A stretch of DNA of 64,000 nt, from contig NC_133770.1 of the NCBI RefSeq assembly GCF_003597395.2, positions 32,267,431-32,331,430 of the forward strand, given 5' to 3'. The DNA is from Chelonoidis abingdonii. Its lineage: Eukaryota > Chordata > Testudines > Testudinidae. Below are positions 47,458-60,101 of this stretch, piece by piece. The notes beneath the pieces were generated by a model. That model was not told where the DNA came from and did no database searches. It worked only from the letters and a program-made list of their open reading frames with translations. How positions within the stretch are numbered: position 1 is the first letter of the stretch; every line of letters begins with the position of its first letter. A program made the position numbers and the translations under genes.

Positions 47458-49838
47458 GTAGTTATTCAATGTAACTTGAACAGTGAGATTGAGTCATGCA
47501 TGGCTATGCTCTTGGGCTAGTAAATTATGTTCCTACCTATTTGAACTGTAAAATTAAAATGTAAACTGTTCTGCGGTAGAGAGGAATTGTTTTTCATTAT
47601 TTTCCTCCTCTTGTCTGGAGGAAAAGCCTCTTTCATTTGGCTAGATGTGTGTTAGTATAATTTGTGTTACTCTAATCTGTCAAACTCATGTGCCCCAAAC
47701 TAGAAGTGAGCCCACCTGTGGTTAGTATTTTATTTTTCTTTTCTTCCTTTGAAGAACAAGTGAATGGCCTTTGAAACTAATAAGCCTCCATGTAACAGTG
47801 GAGTAAGTCAGCTGTAACTTCTAGCATGTGGAATGCATTCTCTTATGCATTTTGTCATCTTATTGATGTTATGTCTAGAAGAGGGATCTTGGAAAAATAA
47901 GATGCGACTGGCTTGAAAGTCTACATACTAAATTATTCTTCGTGCTCTCATATGCTGATTTGGATCTTGTGGCATATCTTCCCATTTCAATGAACAGAAA
48001 ACAGTGGAGTCAATCACTGGCCAAACAATTTTGGCAACTCTTTCCTGTGGCTTTTTTTGTGCTTTGATCTTTTTTTTGTTCTTTGCTTCATCTGTACCAG
48101 AACATAGTACAATTCACATATCATACAGTGCACAAATTCGTTTATTGGCATCTCACTTTCATGCTGTCAGAAGCTTCCATTGCTGTAAAGGGTATCATAC
48201 TCAGCTTGTGGAGGGCAGTTTGGAGGAACAGTTATTCCCTAGCTTTCTCTCCCAGCACTTCCCATTAAAGAGCTTCATTTTAGGCTCAGAATGTGATCCG
48301 TCAGTCCTCCTTGGGCAGAAGGACTAAATTTGACCTATACACAAATAAAAATGGGATTTCCTCACGTTTCCTTAAGGAATATTGGAACGAAATTTAAAGC
48401 TCAAATTAAACAAAACAGTGTGATAAAACTGCCAAATAATTCCCTAGAAATTCTTTATAGGATTTCCTAGTGATGGTAGGAAATAAGAGTTCATTTTTCA
48501 TATTTTAGCGCTGCAAAATAGTAGCTAGTTACTGGAAAAAATGGTCTAATATTCATTGACTAGCTCATAAATTTTGGAAGGGTTTCTATAACATATCAGT
48601 TACGTGTATAACAAAACAGAAAAAAGGGTTATTTAGATGTTTGGATACCAGGTAATTAATAATATGATAAAATCTGCAAGAAAATAAATCTTTTAAAAAT
48701 TGTCTACAGTGGGATTGGAATGAAAATGGAACGACATGCTGCTTTGCTCCCACTATTTTCGTCAGTGATCTACACTTATTGGGTCTTGATAGACAATGTG
48801 CAGAAACAGTACTGTTTGTAGAATAGAAATAATGCTCTTAGTCGGTTTTAGACAGAAATGTAAACTTTATTTCTGCAATAAAGAGTATAATTTCGATACA
48901 TTAACAATGATGGAATGTGAAGATGTCATACATAAGCCATTACATAAAAAGGAAAAGCAAAAGAGAACGATGATACATTCAAGTTTTGAAATTTTTTATT
49001 TTGAACTTGATTTCATCAGAGACGGGATAATTACGGTGATTGCATGCATCATCATGGAAGCAATCCTTAACACCTGTTTCCTAGATTTGAATTTGCATGC
49101 TTTTCAAGAGTTTCTGAATGGTCACGTAGAACCTGTCTTAGTTCAGAGCTATAAGACTGCAAATTGAAAATCAACTGCAGTACAGGTACAATTTTGTGTT
49201 AGGGCAGTTTAAGTCCTGTTTGGAAAGACTGTGTGTTCTTGCATATGTAGATGGAAAAATAATGTGTTTCTATATAGCCATCTCTCCCTTGTTTATAGTA
49301 CCTGCACTTTATTTACCTCATGTGTCTTAGTAAATTCCACAGATCTGTTACAGTGGAATCTCAGCATATTTGTAGCATTGGAGGCAGTATTCAAAATTGC
49401 AAGTATGTAGAGGAGGCATTATAACGGATCCATGGAACTTATTACTTAGAAATACTGCTGAAAGTAAATAAATCTCTGCTTACCTGAAAACTTTCTAAGA
49501 TGTACGTGCATATTTTCCAAACTGAGCAGCCACACCACTTTCCTCCTCTCCTTGCATCTCAATAAACCAGTCAGTGACAAAAATGAGGAAACTCTTGTTG
49601 GAGGGAGGTGACACTATTTATTTAAAATTATAAATTCTTTTAAAATACACTTTTATCTTGCCATTCTAACTGTTAGATGAATCTCAGAAACTGATATGAC
49701 TGGAAGAAAAAACAAACATTTACTAGCAAACTTCCTACTTGATTTTTTGGTGCCCAGTTTTAACATTTCATTTTTGTTGTTGGTTTTTTTAAGTACAAGC
49801 GTCTTCCTCAGCTGTACTTTGTTGTAAGTACTTTGTTA

Positions 49839-50038
49839 TAAGTACACCTCTACTCGGATATAACGCTGCCCTCGGGAGCCAAAAAATCTTACTATGTTAT
49901 AAGTGAAACCGCATTATATCGAACTTGCTTTGATCCACTGGAGTGCGCAGTTCCGCCCCCCCGGAGCACTGCTTTACCGCGTTATATCTGTATTCATATT
50001 ATATCAGGTCACGTTATATCGGGGTAGAGGTGTACTTA
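49839..50038. mobile_element. Mariner-type MITE
   Basis: Ends taagtacacctctac and gtagaggtgtactta are perfect 15-nt inverted repeats including the TA. The pairing continues as cggatataacg / cgttatatcgg. The 200-bp interior has several ttatatc motifs and no ORF. It belongs with Tc1/mariner elements by its TA border. Confidence 0.85.
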
Positions 50039-50219
50039 ATCAGAAAACCGATTTAAAACTTTAGAGTACTGGTGTTCTGATGTAAAAGATGAGGGCTTCA
50101 AATGTTTCTGACTCTGGATTATTAATGTAATAAGAGAAAGTGGAGAAAGAAATGATTCCTCTTCCCCGAGCTTGCCCACCCCCAACAGAATCGAATCTCT
50201 TCTGCTTCTCCTAGATTCT

Positions 50220-50332
50220 GAAGCAGCATCACTGTGGCATTTACAAGCATTTCATCAGTTTCACTGCCTCACAGCCTATAGGCAGTAGCAGTGAAGCAGA
50301 TTATATGCTTGTAAATGTCATGGTGCTGCTTC
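50220..50332. repeat. 113-nt imperfect hairpin
   Basis: The left arm (gaagcagcatcactgtggca, then tttacaagcat) pairs with 50305-50332 (atgcttgtaaatgtcatggt, then gctgcttc) with about two mismatches and a small bulge. The inner part ttcactgc ... gcagtgaa extends it. Origin unknown: MITE relic or local inversion. Confidence 0.75.
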
Positions 50333-51889
50333 TGACACACTCCCATTAGCTTAAAAATTTTTTTTTCCACTCATGGTTGTTGACTAGAAGAGGACTTCAT
50401 TCAAAGTGTGGTTGAAATAGTAGCTCTTCAGTAACCAGCCATCTAGCAGTCTCCTGACAATAGGTTGATGGTATACATTATTTTTCACCTCATCTTTCTT
50501 CCTTCTTTCCACTGTCAGCACTAACAATGGGCCTTGTCTTTTTGCTCCAATCCTTCATCAAAGAGCTGCATTTTACCTTTTGTCTTCCCCCTACCTTTGA
50601 ATCATCATCTTACCATGTGGTCCCACCCTCAGGAATATTTCATTCAGTTTTGCTATGAATACCTCATTTCATTGATGGTTAAAGTTTAGTTCTTCATCTT
50701 TGTTCATGATCCTTGTGCACTTGTTTTCGGACAGTCATGTCTTTTCAGTCTCTTTAAGGCCACTGAAGAATGCATGCTTTGAGTAATGTAAACTTTGTTC
50801 TGGCTAAGGTTTCCCAATCACAAATGATCCTCATAAATTAAATAACCTTTGTGTCCTTGGTGGCTGGATTCCACAGTCTCTGAACCTCTGAGATACTGCT
50901 ATAACCTGATAATGGAGATAGTATTTTTCAGAAAGTGAAAATTGTCAGATGTATTAATTTTCAGTTCTTTTATCCATTGGGCCTTTTCCTGTTTGCATTT
51001 TGGGAGTTTAATTATCTCTTTCTGTCTGCTTTATTTGGACATCTTAACTATGAATTTTTTCAAGTACGTTTGTTGGAACTTCTGGCAAAACTGCCAACTA
51101 TATTCCCTTGAGTCTTAGTGGTTGAGCTGCAGATGTCTACCAATAAAATACAATGACAATTTAAAAAATCCAGGGTGCAGCTAATATTTCTTAAGTGCAA
51201 GATTGGGTGTGATAAAGATGTAAACGTGAGACTCTCCAAAGATTTGAGAAAAATCAACTGTGATAGGACACATGTATCTGCTCTGGTTCTAGATCTTCTC
51301 TGATGATCAAGATTCAGATTGTTTTCTTAAAATGTGTACCCTAATGCTATTGGTCTAGAGTAGTGAATCTAAGGCTTTTTTACTTATAGGTTGATGTATA
51401 AAATTGTATTTTCACACATTTAGGTCTCTAACTGAAATGAATGAGTATATCTCAAAATGTTAAACAGCAAGCATAAATGGAAAAGAAAATAACCTGCAGG
51501 ACTTTTTATAAATTGTATACATGGGAGAAGTGGCTGAACACTTAAATTTTGTCAGAAAAGTGGGAAAGCAAGGTGACTTAGATCTGACAAGTGTATATGG
51601 TTGTACTGAAGCAGATAGCAATTGAATTAGATCATTATTGGTCCTGAAACTCCTTGATTAAGAAGGAAAGTTTAGATAATTAGAAACTGATGTAACACTA
51701 CCTTTTTATAGGCAAAGTAAGTGAAAGTGTTTCAGAGCATAGCTGCACTTCAGATGGACAGGTGGGGGACTTGATAAACACAGAGGAAAAACAAATATAG
51801 TTCCAGTAAAGTTTTCTGCAAGTTCTTGGTATTTAGCACAAAAAAAGGACCTAATGATCAAGAATGAGGGCCTAAAAATCAGGAGTCTA

Positions 51890-52740
51890 GAAAGTAAATA
51901 GGAAGTTGGAACTATTAGCTGAGCTTCATCCTAGGCAATGCATCCGACTATATCTGAGGAAGAATAATGCAAAACAGATATTTACAGGGTGAATATGTTG
52001 GACAGTAAAGTGATGTGGGAGTATGGGCAGTGAGTTAAGTTTGAACTAGGAATGCAGTATGGTAGCAAAAAGGTTAATAAAACTTTTGGCTGCACGTGCA
52101 AAGGTATTTTGTCACGGAGAATGGCATGGGTTTCTCTGTACATGGCTTAGAAACAAACATAATATAATGTGCTATTCTGGGTACCTCGTTAGCAGAAAGT
52201 TGTAGGCAGCTACAGAAGAGCAACAGAAACAAAGGCTGTAGGGACTGATTGAAAATTAGATATACTTAGTTTTTATCTTTGCCAAATATTTGAAATAGGT
52301 AAAGGGAAAGGACTTGTTTAAGGTTGTAAACAAAGTTACGATTAGGAGTGATGGAAATAAAAACAAAATAAAAATAAAAACATAAAAAAATAAAAACATA
52401 AAAAAATAAATAAAAAAATAAAAATAAAAACAAACTTGCGAATGAGTTTAATTGTGGAATAATTTTCAAAAGGAAGTGGTGAAAGCTGCACTACTCAAGA
52501 CTTGTAAAACTGAACTGACCCAAACAGTATATTGTAAGTGGGGGATGGACACTGGCAAAGGAATGGATTTGGTGATTTTGTCACTCTCGTATTTCTCATA
52601 GCTGTGAACAGTAACTCTGGAATTGTAATAGACCAGTACAGAAGACAGGAACAAAAATACAGGGATCTGTTTAGAGACAATATGATGACCATGGAGAATT
52701 GGATGTGGAGAGAAGGGTGAAAATACTTCATTCTTATGAA
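51890..52740 (+). repeat. Old LINE ORF2 end (CR1/L2-like), sense
   Basis: Eroded text follows the CR1-type order: gggtacctcgttagcagaaa, agaagagcaacagaaac, then a region like the WN-LP ORF end near 52465-52520. The match is weak. An A-rich repeat is embedded at 52364-52436. Confidence 0.4.
52364..52436. repeat. A-rich (AAAAT/AAAAC) simple repeat
   Basis: Tandem aaaataaaaac and aaaaaaataaa units over 73 bp. Confidence 0.9.
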
Positions 52741-53469
52741 CGTATAAGATTCGGAGGACAAGGGAAATTAAAAAACCTGTTAAGAGCATAGATAAAATAA
52801 TGAACAAGCAAAGGATGATGGAGATAGGGAAGATAGACAGTAAGTGGAAAAATAGTGAAAGAATCCAGAACTTCGTGTGTCTGCAGTAGCACCCTTTTTA
52901 TGGATATTTTTTCTGGGAGTTTGTGGTAGTTCTATGAGAACAGATGGAATTTTTCATAGTGCATAATAACAAGAACTACTACAAAAATGATTGTTTGTTT
53001 GTTGAATGTCAACAACAGGCTCTTTACCACTGATCTTGAATAGAGTTAAGAGCCACAAAAATAATAATATAGAAAGGAAATTTTATGTTGTCGGGAATGT
53101 TAGACGTTGCATAGGCCAATTTTTTAATTTTGAGAGAAAAACTGGAATAGAGAAGGTGACTTTGTATGTTTCTGTTCAATTTTTAAGAACACCTGTAATT
53201 CTGTGTTCAGGGAATAGCTCTGACTTGAAAGCATACGATTCTAGAAGTGAATGAACCTTCTAAAGGTAGTTGGTAGGAAAGTGACATTGGTTCAAAGCTA
53301 CCTTTCCTGCCAAAATGTAATTAGTTTGATATCAAATATTTCATTTTTCCCTTTTTAAGTTTGATCTCTAATTATCCACTGAGTCCTGTGGTATAAGCAA
53401 AACAGTTGTATAATTGTAACAATTACTGAACAAACTGAATAAGCCATTCATTCTTTCACAAGGTTATTT

Positions 53470-53620
53470 ATTTCACTACGGTATTTATTTGTATTAGAAC
53501 AGCGGCTTGGAGCCAACTGAGAACAGGATACCATTGAGCATTGTACAAATAGAAGTTATAGTCTAAATAGACAAAGAAGATGAAAGGTTTGGGAAAGGAA
53601 TGAAAGAATGCTTTGCAATT
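53470..53620. repeat. Old interspersed repeat fragment
   Basis: The text tatttatttgtattagaaca, then ccattgagcattgtacaaat and gtctaaatagacaaagaaga, matches an amniote repeat I recall with gcgctgtacaaac near its middle. A related scrap is at 19366. Family name not certain. Confidence 0.45.
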
Positions 53621-55904
53621 GTTATATTAGTGCCATTAGTTTTGTGTGGGATGGAGGTTGGTGGTACAATGTTTTTTATTTTGTAGCTCCAGTTTAGTAA
53701 GGGGTAAAAAGACAAACACAATAAGAGAGGAGGGTAAGGATGTAAGACAGGAAGGAAGGAGGGGAGCATGGAAGGCAGATGGAATGGAGTTGTGGTGGAG
53801 AGACTGAGGGAGCACACAGGAGGGTTTGTAGCAAACAGCCAGTCAGGATTGGAGAGAGAATATGAGAATATTCAGAGTGAAAAGTGGAGAAAGCAGTCTA
53901 TCATTATTATTTTATAGCTCCTGCTTCAACTGCTTCTGCAGCTGCCTTTAAGTCTCTGTCTGACTCCTCCCTGCAGTTTCTCTCTTCCTTTCTCCAAGCC
54001 CACACAGCTGGAGGGAGAGGTGGGTTCTCATGAAGCCTAGTTATTCCTGGAATTGGAGGTGTCTTCTACAGTTCTGGGCCCAGACTTGCTTAAACTTCTT
54101 CTTCAACTGCTTCTGCCAGATAAGGAATATAAAATGTCTTCACTTGATTTATTTTCTAATCACAGAACAGGAATTTCATTAAAGTTTAGACCTATTCCAC
54201 CTAAATTCCTTTGTCAGATGTCAGATTTTGCATGATAAATGTGAAGAAGGTATTCTAGTTGATTCATTTGTCTCTGTGATCCGCAAAGATGATAACTTTT
54301 ATATAGTTACACTTGTGCCTAACTGGAATGTAACTTGAGGGCAGAATTTGTACAGTAGAGTAGATGAGACTTTGTTCTAGCAGAGTTCTTCCATTCACAG
54401 GTATTCTGCTGGGATTTAACTGTGTGGTATTTCCACAGTGGCATAGTGGTGGTAGTAGTAGCAGCTGTTTGGCAGAAGCAGAATATAGATGCGCTAAAAT
54501 GTTTGCAAAGACACACTGATATCTGAAAAGTCCAAACAGCGCTCAGTCCTTTATTTTGGTTCTACAGATACCAGTATATTTAATGCTTTATCAGGTTGGG
54601 CCTATGACTAGTATTTCTTAACTGTCAAGGTCTCTTCAGTGCAGCTGTTGATATTCAGAACCAAGGATGGACTATAACTGACAGACAGAACATACCCGAA
54701 GGCTTTTCAGCTTTAAGTGATTTACAAACTTCCACATCAAACTCCACACATAAGTAATATTATGTTAAGTTTATGGGTGATGTATGTGTCTTTTCTCCTT
54801 TGAAGTGGGAATCCTTTATAATCAATAGGTTTTTCATGCTTTGTTTTTTAGCATCCAGAAGGTGACTCTGTAGCGGGCTCATCTATTTTGGTCGACTTGG
54901 GAAGCTAGCTCATGCAAATACTGAGGCCATTTCATGTAAAATTATACATTAGGCTTGTACTTCCTTTTGGGGTACACACACACATCAAAGAAAAAATGCA
55001 TGGAAGGAAATAGATATGCCTTTTTAGCCATAATTCACCCTCTGTAGAGCCTGACTGCTGCCTCATGTAGGGAACACAGATTTAATCCAGGTGTTTACAG
55101 GACAGCTCTGCCATATCTTAATGGGGACAGAGGAGTCTGGCAGCGAGGCACTGCAGTGGCAGATCCAGGTGGTTGAAACCACCACACTGCCATGTACCCG
55201 GTGGGGTGGGGGGATTATTTTTATTCACTTTTGTGTAGCTGAACTTTAAGACTTTGAAACACAATGGTTGGGAGAAATTGAACTACCAACTTGTCCCACT
55301 GCCAAAGGCAGAGAATCTGGTGGCTTGAAGTTGAAGGACAGAGCTTAGTCCTGGAGCCTCCAGCAACAACACTGGGCTGCTTCCAAATTCCACAGGTGGG
55401 AGGCATTAGCCCATGAGAAATGGAATGAGGAGAGAAGCTGTGCAGCAGAAATGGATATGCTTGTTTAGGAAAAGTCACTATGGCCTCCCTCTCCAAGAAA
55501 CTAAATAGGTCTTTTGGGTATAACAAAATTCAGGTGAACCAACATTACTAGTATTGTTTTAAAAGATATAAATACTAGGAAACCAATTTCTTGTTTTGTA
55601 TTGCTACAAAAGCTGAAGAGCTGCCATTTTCCTCCTGCTTTACAGATATCTCACTCTCAAAACCTTGTATCATGGCCCCATCTTTCTAGCTGAGGACCCA
55701 TTCCCTTTAGAGCCTGTTATGGCTATGTGTTAACTGTCAGGGTTGTTGAGTAACATGTTGTGCCTACAGTTGCCAACTTTCTAATCGCACAAAACCGAAC
55801 ACCCTAGGCCCACCCTGAGGCTGCGCCCCCTGCTCAATACATTCCCCCTCCCTCAGTGGCTTACTTCCCCCACCCTCACTCACTTTCACCAGGCTGGGGC
55901 AGAG

Positions 55905-56360
55905 AATTGGGGTGCAGGAGGGGATGTGGGCTCTAACTGGGGGTGCGGACTGTGGAGTGGGGCCAGAGATGAGGGGTGCAGGAGGAGGCTTATGGTGGGA
56001 GTGCAGGCTCTGGGGTGGGGCTGGAGATGAGAGGTTTGGGGTGCAGGAGGGGGCTCTGGGCTGGGGCCAAGGGTTTCAGAGTGTGGGAGGGGGCTGTGAG
56101 TTGAGGCAGGGCATTAGGGTGCAGGAAGGGGTGCGGACCCTGGGCTGGGGAGGAGGGGTTCTGAATGTGGGAGGGAGCTTTGGGCTGGGGCAGGAGATTG
56201 GGGTGTGGGGGGGAGGCTGAGGGCTGTAGCTGTGGGTGCATGCTCTGGGATGGTCCTGGGGATGAGGTGTTTGGAGTACAGGAGGGTGCTCTGGGTTTGT
56301 TGGGGGGGGGGGGGCACTCAGGCCAGGGCAGGAGGTTGGGGCTCAGGGTTGGGGCACAGG
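55905..56360. repeat. G-rich minisatellite inside the hAT element
   Basis: Degenerate units of roughly 40-50 bp built on gggtgcaggagggggctctg and ggctggggcaggagattggg, repeated about nine times with a G run near 56303-56314. Confidence 0.75.
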
Positions 56361-56666
56361 CTTACCTTGGGCGACTCCCAGTCAGCGGCGCAGTGGGGCT
56401 AAGTGAGGCAATCACTGGTCCATCTTCCAGGCTACGGGAGGACGGGGGGCCAGGAGGCTCCGTGTGCTGCTCTCGCCCCAGTTACTGTCCCTTCAGTTCC
56501 CATTGGCCACAGTTCCCAGCCAAAGGGAGTGCAGAACCGGTGCTTGGGGCGGGGACAGCATGCAGAGTCCCGTGGTTTCCCTGCCTAGAGCCAGACTTGC
56601 TGTCCACTTCTGGGATGCAGTGCAGTGCCAGGACAGGTAGGGACAAGCCTGCCTTAGACCTACAGG

Positions 56667-56931
56667 CAGGGCCGGTTGCAGGTTTTCTGCTGCCCCAAGC
56701 AACCACACGCATACACCAAAAAAAAAAAAGCCGTGGCAGCGCAATTGCGCCACTCCACTCTTCGGCGGCAATTCAGTGGCAGGTCCTTCGCTCCAAGAGG
56801 GACTGACGGACCCGCTGCCGAATTGCTGCGGAAAACCCAGATGTGCTCCCCCAATGGCAGCCAGAATGCCGCCCTTGGTATTGGCCGCCCCAAGCACCTG
56901 CTTCTTTACCTGGTGCCTGTAGCCAGCCCTG
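56667..56931. mobile_element. 265-bp hAT MITE nested in the larger hAT element
   Basis: Ends cagggccggttgc and (reverse complement) cagggctggctac are inverted. Flanks cctacagg (56659-56666) and cccacagg (56932-56939) match at seven of eight. An A run of 12 lies at about 56719. Confidence 0.8.
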
Positions 56932-58042
56932 CCCACAGGACAGCTGACCGGACTTCTAACGGCCCGGTCAGCGGTGCTAACTGCAGCTGCCAGGGTCCCT
57001 TTTAGACTAGGGTGTTCCAGTCGAAAACCGACACCTGGCAACCCTAGATGTGCCCCCTCCTATGGGAACTAGAGAATCTAAAAGGAAATATATAGATAAG
57101 ATGGCTGCTGGAGTTTTTGGTGTATGGCACATCTGACTTTGGGACTACGCTATCACATGGATAAAAAAGTAAATGGAGGAGACATATGAAGTTAGAGATG
57201 ACTGCTCAAATTTTCTTCCACATGCCCTGAATATCCTGATCATCCACCTCCCAAAGCCTCTATTCTTTACCTGTCCTACACATAATGATCCTTTTCTTAT
57301 ATTTTAAAGATACTGGTGCTCAACTGTCAGGCTGCTCCTGGCATAGCACCTACTCTTTGATTTTTTCACTGTGATATGCAACAGAGTTGTGGGGGGGGGG
57401 GAGGGGGAGGGACTGCTAGTGGAAATTTTGAGCGCCGTAGGTTCCATTGCATGTGCACAATTGTTCAGTAAGAAGGTTCTGGGGCCCAGCAAAGGTACCG
57501 CTGGGGCTTCAGGTTATTCCTGGGGTTTGGTACATTGAGTTTGGGAGTAAGATTTTGATATAAATAGCTGGTATCTGCTCCCCCTAGGTTTTATGCAAGA
57601 CTGTGTGGATTGCTAGCAGTTAAACCACTGGATCAGCCCAAAAATGTCAAATAGAAGTATGTTAATAAAATGCAGGTGCCTTGACTGACCAGGAACCTTG
57701 AGAAAATGAATTAAATTGAAGCTGCTTTGTTACGTGACACATGCCAAAATAATTTGGTGAGTGGATGTTTGATGTCAGGAAGTACTGAACAGCATTGTTC
57801 TATAATGTCATCTAGCTCTTTCAAATTCAAAGTCTTGAAACTAGTTAGTGATAACCAGATAAGCTTCTAAACACTAAAGATGTATTTATTTTTTGACTTA
57901 ATGGTATTAAATAACTGGAAACACCCTTTGAATTATTTCTACATTTTAAAACCTATTTCTAGCCAAGTAAACTTTGATCTCTTTCAGTTTTTGAACTATA
58001 TTCATTCTCAAAACTTGCTTGTATGTTTCTGACTACTTGTAG

Positions 58043-58183
58043 CTGCTTTCATCTGAAGAAAACGACCACAGTTCTTGTTACAGCCAGTCAGATAGTCAGT
58101 ATGGTTCTCCTCCAAAAGGTTGGTCAGAAGAATTGGATGAACATGGTCAAACCTTATATACCAATGACTATACTAATGAAAAG
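58043..58183 (+). CDS. ARHGAP12: ARHGAP12 exon with WW-like motif
   Basis: A 47-codon exon, phase 0 on both sides, between cttgtag and gtacat. Its first half is Ser-rich (LLSSEENDHSSCYSQSDSQY), typical of a flexible phosphorylatable linker. The second half, PPKGWSEELDEHGQTLY followed by a Thr-Asn-Asp-Tyr turn, resembles the first two strands of a WW domain with Trp 27 and an aromatic at 39. Its second Trp would be the first codon of the next exon. Because the length is a multiple of three, skipping would keep the frame, so it could serve as a cassette exon. Confidence 0.95.
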
Positions 58184-60020
58184 GTACATTCTCCTTTCTT
58201 CTCATCACATATGTTCTAAATTGGCAGAACCTTTTCAGTAAATTTAGTTGTAAGACGATACAGTTTCATTTTCAGTGGTGAATATCTTTCCTCAGTGCTG
58301 GCTTCCTTTGTTCTTAAATGTTCACAACTTTGGCAACTGCACTAACAGTTTGCTTTGGTGTATGTTGTATTGATATTCCTTGGGGATAATTTTCTTAATG
58401 CTAATTCAGTGAGAGATTTGGGGCACCAGCTCCAATTTACACACAAATGTATATTGCACAATTCTTTATATTTCTGTTCTCTTTGTGATGTTATAGGAAC
58501 GTATTCCTTACCATTCTAATGTTCTTCTTTCTGTCTTTCAGAAACACTTCTTTTGATGGTGCTATGTAGGGTTGATAATATAGTACTCTCCCTGGGTCTG
58601 TTTCCTGCTGAAAATATAGTTGCCTTGCTTTTGCTTTTTATAACCTTGTTAAATCTTCCTTTGGGAAGCCGCAAAATCTAGTGACTAGATCACAGCAGTA
58701 TCAGGAGACTTGGGTTCTGTTCTAATTTCTGCCATTGACTAACTTTGACTTTGGGCAAGTCACGATAACACTGTTTCCTGATTTGTAAAATAGGAATAAC
58801 ACCCCTGTTTTGTAAAACAGTTTGTAATCTTTTTGGTTTGTGTTCATATTAACACTGCTCTTAATTATTTTCAAAATAATTCTTTGAAACAATTATGAAA
58901 TTCATGTAACTGAAATAGATGTGCTGCTGAAATATGTTGTATACTAAAATCGTTTTTAAGATGCAGAATTTAAATTATAATAGATTTTTAGTAAAGGCTT
59001 GAATTTTGTGAAAGTTTTAGCTAGTGTACTTTTAAGGAGATATGAATTGTCATGTTTAATTCTTCAGTTTCTCAAAATTGACTTGCAAATAAGTCATAAA
59101 TTTAATTTACTTCAGAAAAAACTTCAGAATTTCACCACTACCAGAGCTTTTCCTCTCTTTAAACTGCTCCTAGGTGCTGCAGAATGTGTTACTTTGCTGT
59201 GTTGTGTAGCATTATAAATTTACTTTATGCTTTACAGTAAAATACATTTCCTGACTCAAAGAATTTATTGTAAGAGTATCTGTGTGAAGTCCCACTGCTT
59301 TCTGAGGGGCTCTGCCTGGCTTCAAAGGCCTGTCTGTGTGTCTTGTTTCAGGATCAGAGCCTGATACAAAGAACTTTGCCCTTAAGAGCTCTTCCTTTTC
59401 AGTGAAATTGTGAGCATGCACTGTTACAGATGTTGGGTCTGCAGACTGCTTGTCCTCTGGACAAATAGTTACAGGAGCTGAATAAATTACTTGTCAATAC
59501 TCTTACTAAATAATTAAAGGTTTAGAACAATACTTTTGTGTAATAATGTCTCTAAAATGGGCCCCTATTACAACTTGCCTCTTAGCCTTACCAGGAACCT
59601 AATGGAGCTTGATCAGATAAGCGGCAGGACTTTTATATAAAATGTCTGTATTCTGTTCTCAAACTTTTTTCAGTGTGAAAGGGTTAAGTTTGAGTGCAGT
59701 ATACTGTACTTTAAAAAAAAAAAATCTGTTTATCTCAGTGCTTTGACATCGCAGGTTTATACGTTCTGGGGAGTTACAACAGAGGTGTTGAGAGTGAATG
59801 TGACCTGGAACTGAAAAAGAGCACCTACCGTTTTACTTTCTCATTGGTTTTGAGTTTTGCCTTATTGAAAAGGGTGCACAATTGGTACATTTCTGAAGTA
59901 AATGGAATTTTATTATTTGCAAGTTGTCTTCAAGCTTGAATGCAAAGTATCTAAGATGTGTTGTGATATCAGTCTTTGTCACTGTTGTTAAACTTCCTAT
60001 TATTACATTTATTTCTACAG
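58184..60020 (+). other. ARHGAP12: ARHGAP12 intron between the WW-like exon and WW2 exon
   Basis: An 1,837-bp phase-0 intron, gtacat ... atttctacag. Apart from the MIR at 58668 nothing is recognised. Confidence 0.92.
58668..58830 (+). repeat. MIR SINE (sense), eroded
   Basis: It follows the MIR consensus in order: agtgactagatcacagcagt (box A region), ggagacttgggttctgttct (box B), tttgggcaagtcac (core), then ctgatttgtaaaataggaat. Confidence 0.75.
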
Positions 60021-60101
60021 TGGATAAAACATGTAGATGAACAAGGTAGACCATATTACTACAGTGCTGATGGATCACGATCAGAATGGGAACTACCAAA
60101 G
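60021..60101 (+). CDS. ARHGAP12: ARHGAP12 exon encoding WW domain 2
   Basis: A 27-codon exon, phase 0, between tttctacag and gtaaca, that is almost exactly one WW domain. Trp 1 is followed by KHVDEQGRPYYY with the aromatic triplet at residues 12-14, Trp 23, and Pro 26. The Trp-to-Trp spacing of 22 equals that of WW domain 1. Tandem WW domains in this protein are expected to bind Pro-rich ligands. The next exon, leading to PH and RhoGAP regions, is beyond base 64000. Confidence 0.95.

Larger units (their letters stand above)
55765..57046. mobile_element. hAT-type non-autonomous element, 1.3 kb
   Basis: Ends tacagttgccaa and (reverse complement) tagggttgccag are inverted with three mismatches. 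Flanks gttgtgcc (55757-55764) and gatgtgcc (57047-57054) match at seven of eight. The interior holds a G-rich minisatellite and a second hAT element. Large ORFs within (for example 56165-56806) follow base composition only. Confidence 0.75.
47458..58042 (+). other. ARHGAP12: ARHGAP12 intron between WW1 exon and next exon
   Basis: A 10.6-kb phase-0 intron, gtagtt ... gactacttgtag. It contains a mariner MITE, a hairpin, an old LINE and a hAT pair, listed separately. The remaining parts (47458-49838, 50333-51889, 52741-53469, 53621-55764, 57047-58042) show no recognisable feature. The 123-residue ORF at 48796-49167 lacks domains. Confidence 0.9.

Noticed and set aside
48796..49167. A 123-residue + strand ORF between ARHGAP12 exons
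   Set aside because: No domain, no splice or start context, and composition typical of chance translation of AT-rich intron.
56165..57041. ORFs of 182-213 residues
   Set aside because: They cross the minisatellite and the nested MITE borders, so they cannot be one evolved gene.
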